A DNA stretch of 18,937 nt from an uncultured Kiritimatiellota bacterium (GCA_934667295.1 CAKULR010000008.1:1-18937), one strand, 5' to 3'. Numbered from the stretch's first letter, positions 6,492 to 14,808 are shown. Notes: generated by a model not told the origin, from the sequence alone. Numbers and translations are program-made.

Positions 6492-8489
6492 ATGAGCCAG
6501 CCGTGCCCCCATCTTCTCGACGACCCGTATCTCGCGCCGTATGCGGACGCGATTCGCGGGCGTGCGGCGCATGCCGAGGCCCGTGCCGCCGAATTGACGG
6601 GGGGCGTGGGGACGCTGGCGGACTGGGCGAGCGCGCACGAGTACTTCGGCCTCCACCGCACGGCGACGGGCTGGGTCTTCCGCGAATGGGCGCCGAACGC
6701 GACGGAGATGTGGCTTGTCGGCGACTTCTCGAAGTGGCAGCTCGTGCCGCGCTTCAGGCTCAAACGGCTGCCCGGAACGGACGTGTGGGAGCGCGCCTTC
6801 CCCGCGCGCCTCATCCGCCACCGCCAGTTCTACCGGCTGGAGGTGTGCTGGAACGGCGGGCGCGGCGAGCGCATCCCCGCCTACGCGCGCCGCGTGGTGC
6901 AGGACGCCGCGACGAACCTCTTCTGCGCGCAGGTCTGGCAGCCGAAGGAGCCGTACGTGTGGCGGAACCGCGCGCCCGCCGGACGGGCGAAGCCGCCCCG
7001 CATCTACGAGGCCCACGTCGGCATGGCGGGCGAGGAGCGGAAGGTGGCGACCTACGCGGAGTTCCGCGACCGCGTGCTGCCGCGCATCAAGGCGGCCGGG
7101 TACAACGTCGTGCAGCTGATGGCCGTGATGGAGCATCCGTACTACGGCAGCTTCGGGTACCACGTCTCCAGCTTCTTCGCGGCGAGTTCGCGCTTCGGGA
7201 CGCCCGAGGACCTGAAGAGTCTCGTCGACACGGCGCACGGGATGGGTCTGCGGGTCATCATGGACCTCGTCCACTCGCACGCCGTGAAGAACGAGCGGGA
7301 CGGCCTCTCGCTCTTCGACGGCACGCCCTACCAGTATTTCCACGACGGACCCAAGGGCTGGCACCGCGCGTGGGACTCGCGCTGCTTCGACTACGGCAAG
7401 ACGGAGGTGCTGCACTTCCTCCTCTCGAACTGCCGCTACTGGCTCGACGAGTTCCGGTTCGACGGCTACCGCTTCGACGGCGTGACCTCGATGCTCTACT
7501 GGGACCACGGCCTCGGCGCGGCCTTCACGAACTACGGCATGTACTTCAACGGCTCGGTGGACGACGACGCCTGGTGCTACCTCGCGCTCGCGAACCGCGT
7601 CATCCACGAGGTGAAGCCCGCCGCGATTACAATCGCCGAGGACGTGAGCGGCATGCCCGGATGCGCCGCGCCGCGCGCGGACGGCGGGATGGGCTTCGAC
7701 TACCGCATGGCGATGGGCGTGCCGGACATGTGGTTCCGGCTCGCGGAGAAGGTGCGCGACGAGGACTGGAGCATGCACGGCCTCTACCACGACCTCACGG
7801 ACAAGCGCGCCGAGGAGAAGGTCGTCTCCTACGTGGAGAGCCACGACCAGGCGCTCGTGGGCGGCAAGACGTTCTTCTTCCAGCTCGTCGACGCGGCCGT
7901 CTACGACGGGATGGGCGTGGACCAGCACGGGCTCGTGATCGAGCGCGGCGTCGCGCTCCACAAGATGGCGCGCCTCGCGACGTGCGCGCTCGCGCAGGAC
8001 GGTTACCTCAACTTCATGGGCAACGAGTTCGGGCATCCCGAGTGGATCGACTTCCCGCGCGCGGAGAACGGCTGGAGCTACGAGCACGCGCGGCGGCAGT
8101 GGAGCCTGCGCGACGACCCGAACCTGCGCTTCAGGGCGCTGGGGGACTTCGACGCGGCGATGCTCCGCGCGGTCCGTCCGGGCGGCGCGCCCGTGCCGCT
8201 CTGCGCGCACGACGGGGACAAGGTGCTCGCGTTCTGGCGGGCCGGGCGCGTCTACGTGTTCTACTTCAACGCGGCGACCTCCTTCACGGACTACGGCATC
8301 CTCGTGCCGCCGGGGCGGCGCTTCCGGCTCGTCCTCGACACGGACGAGGTGCGCTTCGGCGGGCAGGGGCGCATCGCGCCGCGCCAGATCCTCACGCCCG
8401 AACCCGTCGTGAGGGACCGCGAGCGGGTCGATTTCGTCAAACTGTACCTACCGGCGCGCACGGCGCTTGTCCTGGAGAGAATGAAATGA
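6492..8489 (+). CDS. glgB: 1,4-alpha-glucan branching enzyme, GH13 eukaryote-like type
   Basis: This 665-residue cytoplasmic enzyme makes alpha-1,6 branches in glycogen. A CBM48-like module covers about 50-150 (FREWAPNATEMWLVGDFSKW). The GH13 barrel has DLVHSHAVKN (258-267), the nucleophile Asp329 in RFDGVTSM, the acid/base Glu383 in IAEDVSG, and Asp452 in ESHDQ. The VHSHAVKN, LSLFDGT and WDSRCFDYG segments resemble the eukaryotic/GH13_8 type more than E. coli GlgB. Translation upstream from 6474 would start inside the promoter, so the ATG at 6492 is preferred. The stop overlaps the ATG of the oxidoreductase. No other glycogen genes are visible in the window. Confidence 0.93.
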   Translation: MSQPCPHLLDDPYLAPYADAIRGRAAHAEARAAELTGGVGTLADWASAHEYFGLHRTATGWVFREWAPNATEMWLVGDFSKWQLVPRFRLKRLPGTDVWERAFPARLIRHRQFYRLEVCWNGGRGERIPAYARRVVQDAATNLFCAQVWQPKEPYVWRNRAPAGRAKPPRIYEAHVGMAGEERKVATYAEFRDRVLPRIKAAGYNVVQLMAVMEHPYYGSFGYHVSSFFAASSRFGTPEDLKSLVDTAHGMGLRVIMDLVHSHAVKNERDGLSLFDGTPYQYFHDGPKGWHRAWDSRCFDYGKTEVLHFLLSNCRYWLDEFRFDGYRFDGVTSMLYWDHGLGAAFTNYGMYFNGSVDDDAWCYLALANRVIHEVKPAAITIAEDVSGMPGCAAPRADGGMGFDYRMAMGVPDMWFRLAEKVRDEDWSMHGLYHDLTDKRAEEKVVSYVESHDQALVGGKTFFFQLVDAAVYDGMGVDQHGLVIERGVALHKMARLATCALAQDGYLNFMGNEFGHPEWIDFPRAENGWSYEHARRQWSLRDDPNLRFRALGDFDAAMLRAVRPGGAPVPLCAHDGDKVLAFWRAGRVYVFYFNAATSFTDYGILVPPGRRFRLVLDTDEVRFGGQGRIAPRQILTPEPVVRDRERVDFVKLYLPARTALVLERMK

Positions 8490-9901
8490 ACATGAAGAGA
8501 AGATCGTTTCTGAAGTCCACCCTGTTCGCGGCGCCGTTCCTCGGCGTCTGCGGCACGTTCGGCGGCGTGTACGCGGCGCCGCGCCGTCCGCCGGCGAACG
8601 GACGCCTCAACCTCGCGGTGATCGGCTGCGGCACGATGGGTGCGGGCAACATGCAGGGCTTCCTCGCCGACCCGCGCGTGCGCGTGGCGGTGGTGTGCGA
8701 CCCCGTATACGACTGCCCCACCTACGGCTACGACGCGAAGACGCGCGGCGGGCGCAAGCCGTTCAAGGAGATCGTCGACAAGCGCTACGGGAACGCGGAC
8801 TGCCGCATGGTGGCGGACTGGCGCGAGGTCGTCGCCGACCCGACCGTCGACGCGGTGCTCGTCTCGACGACCGACCACTGGCACGCGCTCATCTCCGTCG
8901 CCGCGATGAAGGCCGGCAAGCACGTCTACTGCCAGAAGCCGATGACGCTCGGCGTCTCGGAGGGCAAGGTCATGGTGGAGGTGGCGAAGAGGAGCGGCGT
9001 CGTCTTCCAGGTCGGCTCCCAGCAGCGCAGCGCAAGCGAGTTCCGCGTGGCGTGCGAGCTCTTCATGAACGGCTACCTCGGCGCCTGCACGACCTGCACG
9101 ATCGGCCTCACCTACCCGCACAACGACTCGCGCGGCAACCACCACGCGCGCAACGCGGCGCGTACGACGGCGCCGGCGTACTTCGACCCGAAGGGGATGT
9201 GGGACATGTGGCAGGGCCCGGCGGAGCACTGGGAAAACAATGCGTTCATCCCCGGCATCCACGAACCGCTCGCCTGGCGCTGGAACTGGCGTACGGGGTC
9301 GGGCACGATCGCGGACTGGGGGGCGCACCACCTCGACATCCTCCAGTGGGCGCTCGGCAAGGACCATTCGGGACCGGTCGCGATCGAGAACTTCAGCTGC
9401 GACTTCCAGCCGCCGAACGCGACGGTCGCGCCGGACGTCTTCTCCACGCCCTACCACTTCCAGTTCGACGTCGTCTACGACAACGGCTTCCGCGCCCACG
9501 TCTGCGACACCTCGAAGGCGAAGCAGGGGCTTCTCTTCCACGCCGCGAAGGGCGACCTCTTCGTGACGCGCGGCAAGCTGGAGCGCCCCGCGCACCTGCG
9601 CAAGTGGAACGAGCGGCGCGACCTGAAGGACGGCGACGTGCGCCTCTACCGGAACGCCCAGGCGCATTCCCACGAGATGGACTTCGTCGACGGCATCTTC
9701 AACGGCACGCCCACGGCGACGGACTGCGAGATCGGTCACCGCTCCATCACGATCGCGCATCTCGCGAACGCCTGCGCCCGCCTGGGCCTCAAGGGGCTCA
9801 AGTGGGATCCCGCGGCCGAGCGCGTCGTCGGGCCGGACGCGGCGGAGGTCGAAAAGGCCCTCGTGGTGCCGTACCACAACGGCTGGAAGCTCGAAGCCTG
9901 A
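8486..9901 (+). CDS. Tat-exported Gfo/Idh/MocA-family oxidoreductase
   Basis: This 471-residue protein starts with a twin-arginine signal (KRRSFLKS, then a hydrophobic stretch to about residue 30), so it is probably exported folded with its cofactor. An N-terminal Rossmann fold has VIGCGTMG (45-52), the QKPMTL motif (150-155) in the position of the family's EKP, and DWGAHHLD (277-284) with the catalytic-type histidines. Such proteins oxidise or reduce sugars or inositols using NAD(P); many Tat-exported members of the PVC group act in periplasmic glycan metabolism. The substrate is not readable. The start is set by GGAGA 7 nt upstream and an ATGA overlap with the branching enzyme; a second ATG two codons later is possible. 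Why it is paired with a cytoplasmic glycogen enzyme is unclear. Confidence 0.9.
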   Translation: MNMKRRSFLKSTLFAAPFLGVCGTFGGVYAAPRRPPANGRLNLAVIGCGTMGAGNMQGFLADPRVRVAVVCDPVYDCPTYGYDAKTRGGRKPFKEIVDKRYGNADCRMVADWREVVADPTVDAVLVSTTDHWHALISVAAMKAGKHVYCQKPMTLGVSEGKVMVEVAKRSGVVFQVGSQQRSASEFRVACELFMNGYLGACTTCTIGLTYPHNDSRGNHHARNAARTTAPAYFDPKGMWDMWQGPAEHWENNAFIPGIHEPLAWRWNWRTGSGTIADWGAHHLDILQWALGKDHSGPVAIENFSCDFQPPNATVAPDVFSTPYHFQFDVVYDNGFRAHVCDTSKAKQGLLFHAAKGDLFVTRGKLERPAHLRKWNERRDLKDGDVRLYRNAQAHSHEMDFVDGIFNGTPTATDCEIGHRSITIAHLANACARLGLKGLKWDPAAERVVGPDAAEVEKALVVPYHNGWKLEA

Positions 9902-9933
9902 CGGCGGGGCCGCGCCGCGACGGGCCGTTTTTT
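9901..9933 (+). terminator. Possible intrinsic terminator merged with the next promoter
   Basis: ACGGC (9901-9905) can pair with GCCGT (9924-9928), enclosing a GC-rich loop that can form its own 5-bp stem (9902-9906 with 9913-9917). T residues run from 9928 to 9933. The T run directly precedes GGTATACT of the following promoter. The stem is short and the loop large, so terminator strength is uncertain. Confidence 0.4.
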
Positions 9934-9941
9934 GGTATACT
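9928..9941 (+). promoter_or_regulatory. Extended -10 promoter of the Na/Pi cotransporter gene
   Basis: TTTTTTGG is followed by TATACT at 9936-9941, again a TGGTATACT extended -10 without a visible -35. The -10 ends 9 nt before the ATG at 9951 and no Shine-Dalgarno intervenes, so a leaderless or nearly leaderless mRNA is expected. Confidence 0.65.
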
Positions 9942-9950
9942 GTCCGTCGC

Positions 9951-11663
9951 ATGAAAGAAAATCTGTCGTTGATCCTCTCCATCCTCGTGACGGTCGCGGG
10001 GGGTCTTGGTCTGTTCCTCTTGGGCATGAAGCACCTCTCGGAGGGGCTTCAGGCGACGGCGGGCGGCGGACTCCGCAAGTTCATGACGCACGCGACGAGC
10101 CACCGCCTCGTCGGCGTGGGCACGGGCATCTTCTCGACGATGCTCGTGCAGTCCAGCTCGATCATCACGGTCATGCTCGTGGGGTTCGTCTCGACGGCGC
10201 TCATGACCCTGCCGCAGGCGATCAACGTGCTCATCGGCGCGAACATCGGCACGACGGCGACGGTGTGGATCATCGCCTATGCGCCGAATCCGCAGGCACT
10301 GGGGTTCGTGGGCATCGCCTTGGGCGGTGCCCTTTATTTTTTCCTGCGCGGCGAGCGTGTCCACAACCTGGGGCTCACGATCATCGGCCTCGGGCTCGTG
10401 TTCCTCGGGCTCTACTTCATGTCGAAGGGCGTGGCGCCCATCAAGCAGAACCCGGACTTCGCGCACATCTTCACCACCATGAGCGCGCAGCACATCGGCG
10501 GCGTGGTGAAGATCGCCGTCGCCGCGACGCTCCTGACGGCGGTCATCCAGAGCTCGGCGGCGACGATCGCCATCGCGATGGCGCTTGCGCAGCAGGGGCT
10601 CATCACCTACGACGTCGCCATCGCCGTCCTCTTCGGCGCGAACATCGGCACGACGGCGACGGGGTGGATCGCGGCGATCGGGGGGACGGCGGACGCGAAG
10701 CGCACGGCGCTCTCCCACACGCTTTCGAACGTGGCCGGGTCGGTGGTGCTGGTTCCGTTCTTCTACGTCTTCTTCGTGAAGGTCGGCCCCTGGCTCTTCC
10801 CGAACTACGCCGACCCCGAGACGATTGTCGTGAGCGGGCAGTCCGTGCAGGCCTACACGCACATGATGGCGCCCATCGCGGTGACGGATACGCTCTTCGC
10901 GTGCGCGCGCGGCGTGCTGCTCTTCCCGTTCGTCAAGTCGTTCGCCCGCCTCATCGAGAAGATGATCAAGCAGCCCGAGAACGAGAAGCCCCACCTCTCG
11001 TGCCTGAAGGTCGGCATGCTCGTCTCGCCCGTCCTCGCGTGCGACCAGGCCCTGCAGGAGGTGACGTTCATGCGGGAGAGCAACCTCGAACTGCTGGACT
11101 GCGCGCGGAAGGTGCTGGCGGACGAGTCGGACGACGCGCTCGAAAACCACATCACGCACCGCGAGGAGATCCTCGATACGGTCCAGAAGGAGGTGACGGA
11201 CTTCCTCGGCAGCATGATGTCGAAGCGCCTGGGGTGGGATGTCGCGGAGCGCGCGCGGCGCCTCCTGCGCCTGACGGACGAGCTGGAAAGCGTGTCGGAC
11301 GAGACGGCGGCCGTCCTGAAGGCCGTCCGGCGCCTGCGCAAGCAGGGTCAGAAGATGTCCGCGAACTCGGTCCAGGTGCTCCTTTCCGTGCATGACCGCG
11401 TGAACGCCTTCGCGGAGAAGGTTTCGCCGTGGATCCGCTCGCCGCGTCCGAAGATCGACATCGACCGGGTCCAGAACGAATCCCGGATGCTCCACGACTT
11501 CATCCGCGACTGCCGGCTCGCGCAGCTGGGGCGCGTGGGGCCGGAGGATCCGGGTTCCTCGATCCGCGTCCTGGTGGAGCTGGACGTCATCAACGCCTAC
11601 GAGCGCATGCGCGCCTACTACCTCAACATCGCCGAAACGCTGGCCGGGCGCAAGAACGGGTAG
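9951..11663 (+). CDS. Na+/phosphate cotransporter family protein with PhoU-like C-terminus
   Basis: This 570-residue inner-membrane protein of the NptA/YjbB (PF02690) family would move phosphate with sodium. The transmembrane half shows the family's internal duplication: QSSS (67-70) with IGANIGTTATVW, and QSSAAT (200-205) with GANIGTTATGW. Hydrophobic helices fill residues 5-330. The rest (about 350-570) is soluble, helical and charged, with PhoU-like character, and may sense or regulate transport. The ATG at 9951 follows a strong -10 by 9 nt and has no Shine-Dalgarno. The gene stands alone and converges with the ELM1-family gene. Transport direction (uptake or efflux) cannot be told; YjbB-type proteins export phosphate. 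Confidence 0.92.
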   Translation: MKENLSLILSILVTVAGGLGLFLLGMKHLSEGLQATAGGGLRKFMTHATSHRLVGVGTGIFSTMLVQSSSIITVMLVGFVSTALMTLPQAINVLIGANIGTTATVWIIAYAPNPQALGFVGIALGGALYFFLRGERVHNLGLTIIGLGLVFLGLYFMSKGVAPIKQNPDFAHIFTTMSAQHIGGVVKIAVAATLLTAVIQSSAATIAIAMALAQQGLITYDVAIAVLFGANIGTTATGWIAAIGGTADAKRTALSHTLSNVAGSVVLVPFFYVFFVKVGPWLFPNYADPETIVVSGQSVQAYTHMMAPIAVTDTLFACARGVLLFPFVKSFARLIEKMIKQPENEKPHLSCLKVGMLVSPVLACDQALQEVTFMRESNLELLDCARKVLADESDDALENHITHREEILDTVQKEVTDFLGSMMSKRLGWDVAERARRLLRLTDELESVSDETAAVLKAVRRLRKQGQKMSANSVQVLLSVHDRVNAFAEKVSPWIRSPRPKIDIDRVQNESRMLHDFIRDCRLAQLGRVGPEDPGSSIRVLVELDVINAYERMRAYYLNIAETLAGRKNG

Positions 11664-11701
11664 CGCCACGCGCCGAGGGCGGCGCGGGTACATTGCGCGC
11701 C

Positions 11702-11731
11702 GGGCCGGGAGGGGAAGGGGCCGGGAGGGGA
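11702..11731. repeat. Two tandem copies of a 16-bp G-rich unit
   Basis: GGGCCGGGAGGGGA occurs at 11702-11715 and again at 11718-11731, with a 16-bp period. It lies in the 70-bp gap between two converging genes, just past the ELM1-family stop. No terminator with a T run was seen here. The G-runs could form a quadruplex on this strand. Confidence 0.7.
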
Positions 11732-11733
11732 GA

Positions 11734-12687
11734 TTAGAGGCCGAGGAGGGACTTGGCGGCGGCGAAGGGGGCGGAGAGGTCGATCTTCTTCGCGCCGAGG
11801 GCGGCACAGGATTCCGCGAAGCGGCGGAACTTGTGGGGGCCGGGGTTGAGGTTGTCGAGGATGCGCACGTCGGCGGATCCGAAGGTGCAGGCCTCGGAGA
11901 GCATGCCGGTGGATTCGGCGGTGACGTAGAGGGTCTGCGCGAGCGAGACGAAAGCGGGAATCGGGTTGAAGTGGTCTTCCGAGTAGAGGAGGCGGTAGTC
12001 GAAGGGGAAGTCCTTGACGACGGCTTCGACGTCGGGTGGGGTCCGGCGGGAGGTCGTGACCCAGAATTCGGGAACGGGGGAGGAGGACGCGGAGCGGAAG
12101 GAGGGGTGACCGTGTTCAGTGAAGATGCGCGTCAGCTGCGTGCGCATCCAGTCGGGCGTCATCGTGGAACAGGCGTTGGGACCGCCGATGATGACCGCGA
12201 CGGCGGGAACGGGGCGTGTGGGATCCGGGAAGGGGTGGCGCGCCTGGAAGGCCGCCGTGCCGGCGGCGTAGAAGGCGGCGTCGTTCGCGACGAGGTTGGC
12301 GGGGATCTCGATCACGTTGGGGGCGGCGGGCGGTCGGTCGAAGGCGGGGGCGAGCACGCAGTCGAACGTGGCGATGCGGTAGCCGCGCGGATAGAGCACG
12401 ACGCCGCACTTCGTCCCCAGCCGGCGCGCGAGGGTCTTCGCGGCGTAGAAGGTGCCGGACCCGGTTCCCACGACGGCGGCGTAGGGACCGGAGAGGCCGG
12501 CGCCCAGGGTGAACAGGCGGGAGGTGTGGAGGCCGAGATGGTCGAGAAGGTAGGAGAGGGCCTTGTGGAGGGGGCTCCGAAAGCGGACTTCGACGAGGTC
12601 GAAGTCGCGGCCCAGCGCGCGGACGAAGGCGCGGGACTGGTTTTCATGCCCGGCCTTGCCGTCGGTGAGGACGAGAACCCTGTCCAT
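11734..12687 (-). CDS. ELM1-family (mitochondrial fission ELM1-like) glycosyltransferase-fold protein
   Basis: This 317-residue protein has the ELM1 (PF06258) opening LVLTDGKAGHENQS (5-18), then VVGTGSGT (72-79), VIIGGPN (165-171), and near the end TAESTGMLSEA. Bacterial members have a GT-B-like fold and often sit near lipopolysaccharide genes; their reaction is not established. The start at 12687 is chosen for AAGGGGAAGG upstream; a longer reading to 12771 would extend into the preceding gene. It follows the 324-residue gene by 41 bp and closes the three-gene minus-strand operon. No signal peptide is seen. Confidence 0.8.
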   Translation of the reverse strand: MDRVLVLTDGKAGHENQSRAFVRALGRDFDLVEVRFRSPLHKALSYLLDHLGLHTSRLFTLGAGLSGPYAAVVGTGSGTFYAAKTLARRLGTKCGVVLYPRGYRIATFDCVLAPAFDRPPAAPNVIEIPANLVANDAAFYAAGTAAFQARHPFPDPTRPVPAVAVIIGGPNACSTMTPDWMRTQLTRIFTEHGHPSFRSASSSPVPEFWVTTSRRTPPDVEAVVKDFPFDYRLLYSEDHFNPIPAFVSLAQTLYVTAESTGMLSEACTFGSADVRILDNLNPGPHKFRRFAESCAALGAKKIDLSAPFAAAKSLLGL

Positions 12688-12728
12688 GCGGCCTTCCCCT
12701 TCTTCTCGAATCCGGGAGCGGTCCGTCC

Positions 12729-13703
12729 CTAGCGCTCGGGACGGAACAGCGTGCCGAAGTGGTACTGCCACTGGAGCATGTAGGTCATGCCGATCTTGCC
12801 CTCAAGCGGCTGCGTGAGGATGCGGTCCCAGACGGCCTTGCTGGGGGCGTGCCAGTGCTCGTTCAGCGTCCGCATCACCCACTCCTCGGCCTGGAGGACG
12901 ATGTTGTCCGGGCTGGTGAGCGCGCGTTCGAGGTGTTCCAGCTGCTCGGGGGGGATCTGCATCCGGCCCTTCTTCTCGTGCTGCCGGTTCTTGCGCATGA
13001 ACTCCTTCCGGATCCGCCAGAACGCGTCTTCGAGGTCGAGGTCGCCGATGCCGAGGCGCTGGAGGAGGTCGATGAAATGGGAGGCCTCCCAGTCCATCGG
13101 ATTGGCGTAGGCGAGGAAGTTGACGGCGCGCCGCAGCATGTCCTCCCGCTTCGCGTAGACCCGCTTCAGGTTTTCCGCGATCTCGCACAGCTGGAGGTCG
13201 GCGATCTCGGATCCCCGGAGGTAGCGGACGTCGAGGATCCGCTCCTTCAGGCCGTGGTTGCTCGCGACCGTCTGCTTGGCGTCCTGGTAACTCGTCTGGA
13301 GCACGAGCGTGTCGTACCCGGTGCCGGTCAGGCGCTCATAGGCGGAGAAGTAGGGCTCGATGGTGCAGAAGTTCTCCGAGGGCGTCTTGACCCCGAGTTC
13401 GAGTTCCGGGATGGTGACGGCGCCCGTCGGGACGAGGTGGAGTTCCAGGGGCTCCTCCAGGACGTACTTTTCGAGGACGCCGATCAGCAGCTTCTTGATG
13501 ATGCCGCCCGCGTTGCGGTCGTCCAGGTTCGGCAGGGTGTGCGTGGTCGCGAGCTGGTTGAACCACACCGGCAGGGCGCCGCCCGGGTTCATCCGCTTGA
13601 TGGGGGCTTCGAGCTGCCGGAGGTTCTTCCCCGCCAGCGCATCGTTCAGGCGTAGCTGGATGACGTCCAGCTTCGACGTGATCAGGTTCTTGTATGGGCT
13701 CAT
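12729..13703 (-). CDS. Unrecognised 324-residue protein with a MutH/PD-(D/E)XK-like motif
   Basis: I do not recognise this protein with confidence. It has no signal peptide or membrane segment. Residues 60-80 (DDRNAGGIIKKLLIG onward) and 97-112 (TIPELELGVKTPSENF) recall the arrangement in MutH/Sau3AI-type nucleases, where a glycine-containing helix precedes PEL-x4-KT. Here the acidic residue is at Lys106 minus 4 (Glu102) rather than minus 2. A hydrophobic strand with LVLQTSYQDAK (133-143) follows. The C-terminal half is helical and charged. Start: AAAGGAG lies 5 nt upstream of the ATG at 13703; an in-frame ATG at 13739 lacks this. It lies between the DHH and ELM1-family genes with no methyltransferase nearby, so a restriction role is not supported by context. 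A nuclease role is a hypothesis. Confidence 0.75.
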   Translation of the reverse strand: MSPYKNLITSKLDVIQLRLNDALAGKNLRQLEAPIKRMNPGGALPVWFNQLATTHTLPNLDDRNAGGIIKKLLIGVLEKYVLEEPLELHLVPTGAVTIPELELGVKTPSENFCTIEPYFSAYERLTGTGYDTLVLQTSYQDAKQTVASNHGLKERILDVRYLRGSEIADLQLCEIAENLKRVYAKREDMLRRAVNFLAYANPMDWEASHFIDLLQRLGIGDLDLEDAFWRIRKEFMRKNRQHEKKGRMQIPPEQLEHLERALTSPDNIVLQAEEWVMRTLNEHWHAPSKAVWDRILTQPLEGKIGMTYMLQWQYHFGTLFRPER

Positions 13704-13712
13704 AACTGCTCC

Positions 13713-13730
13713 TTTCCGCATAGGCGGAAA
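13713..13730 (-). promoter_or_regulatory. Hairpin abutting the Shine-Dalgarno of the 324-residue gene
   Basis: TTTCCGC (13713-13719) and GCGGAAA (13724-13730) form a perfect 7-bp inverted repeat with a 4-nt loop. In the minus-strand mRNA the 3' arm runs into the ribosome site (AAAGGAG). It may control translation of the second operon gene or mark an RNA processing site; there is no T run for a terminator. Confidence 0.45.
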
Positions 13731-13742
13731 CTCGTTCAAATG

Positions 13743-14801
13743 CTAGGCTTTCTGGGGTGCTGTCGGCGGTGTTGGGGGTGGAGGCGTGCGCACCGCCTTG
13801 CGGCACACGCCGTTCTTTAGGAGTTCCTTGACGGCGGCGCGCATCTGGCGCTTCGCGGACCCCATGGGCGCCTTGATGGTGCAGCCGGCGGCCTTGCGGT
13901 GCCCGCCGCCGCCGAATTTCGTGGCCAGGACCGTCGCGTCCAGCTCCCCGCGCGTGCGGATCGAACAGCGCGTCTCCTTGGTGCGGTCGGGGATCTGGTA
14001 GAAGAAGAGGGCGATTTCGTTCCGCGCCACGGAACGGGGGATCTCGATGACGTCCTCGGCCTCGGCCTTGGAGCCGCGCACCTCGCGGAAGTCGTCGCGC
14101 GTGAGCGTGACCTCGGCGACCTTGCGGTTCTTCCAGATGTGGAGGGAACGCCAGGCGCGGCGCTTGAGCTCGGTCGCGCGCGTGTTGAAGGAACAGTAGA
14201 GGACGTCGTTGATGTAGGCCGTGCGCACGCCGTACTTGAGCAGGTCGCAGGCGGTGCGGAGCGTGGCGGGGGAGGTGGAGTCGTAGGCGAAGCGCCCGGT
14301 GTCCGTGACGAGCGCGACCCAGAGTGCCTCGGCGACGACGCGGTCGAGGGGCCACTCCATCCACTTCGCGAGGCGCCAGACGAGTTCGCCGGCGGCGGCG
14401 GCGGTTGGGTCGATGATCGAGACGGTGCCCGTCTCCTGGCTGGTGGCGTGGTGGTCGAGGATGAGGGTGGGCAGCTTCTCGGCGAAGGGGCGCACCTCGG
14501 GGGGGAGGCGCGCGGGGGTGGCGGCGTCGACGTAGACGAAGAGGTCGAACTTGCGGCGGCGCAGCTTGCGCAGCGGGATGAGGTCGGCGACGCCCTCCAG
14601 GAAGCCGGGCTTGCCGAGGGCACGCACGTCGGCCGTGGCGTAGGCGTCGTAGCCGGCGGCGCGGAGCAGACGGGAGAGCGCGATCATCGAGCCAAGCGAA
14701 TCGCCGTCCGGGCTGAGATGCCCGGAGACGAGGATGCGCCTGGACTGTTCGAACAGCCGTCTGGCCGCCTCATAGCGCGTGCGTGTTTCCAATTTGTTCA
14801 T
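13743..14801 (-). CDS. nrnA: DHH/DHHA1 phosphoesterase (NrnA-like oligoribonuclease / pAp phosphatase)
   Basis: This 352-residue cytoplasmic enzyme of the DHH family has, in order, GHLSPDGDSLGS (27-38), Asp92 in YVDAAT, DHH (116-118), VTDTGRF (165-171), and the DHHA1 motif GGGGH (297-301). These metal- and substrate-binding motifs match NrnA-type proteins that degrade short RNAs and dephosphorylate pAp; some relatives cleave cyclic dinucleotides. The extra proline-rich tail (about 339-352) is unusual. The ATG at 14801 fits the family N-terminus; a longer reading to 15266 would cover the RRM gene and is rejected. It is first in the minus-strand operon, 39 bp before the next gene, and starts about 7-9 nt after its -10. 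Confidence 0.9.
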   Translation of the reverse strand: MNKLETRTRYEAARRLFEQSRRILVSGHLSPDGDSLGSMIALSRLLRAAGYDAYATADVRALGKPGFLEGVADLIPLRKLRRRKFDLFVYVDAATPARLPPEVRPFAEKLPTLILDHHATSQETGTVSIIDPTAAAAGELVWRLAKWMEWPLDRVVAEALWVALVTDTGRFAYDSTSPATLRTACDLLKYGVRTAYINDVLYCSFNTRATELKRRAWRSLHIWKNRKVAEVTLTRDDFREVRGSKAEAEDVIEIPRSVARNEIALFFYQIPDRTKETRCSIRTRGELDATVLATKFGGGGHRKAAGCTIKAPMGSAKRQMRAAVKELLKNGVCRKAVRTPPPPTPPTAPQKA

Positions 14802-14808
14802 GCGCCCT

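Noticed and set aside
6404..8485. N-terminal extension of the oxidoreductase to 6404
   Set aside because: It is the shifted frame of the branching enzyme; the Tat signal and ribosome site mark the start at 8486.
11664..11700. GC-rich inverted repeat (CGCGCC ... GGCGCG) as a terminator of the Na/Pi gene
   Set aside because: No T run follows on either strand; such pairings are common by chance at this GC content.
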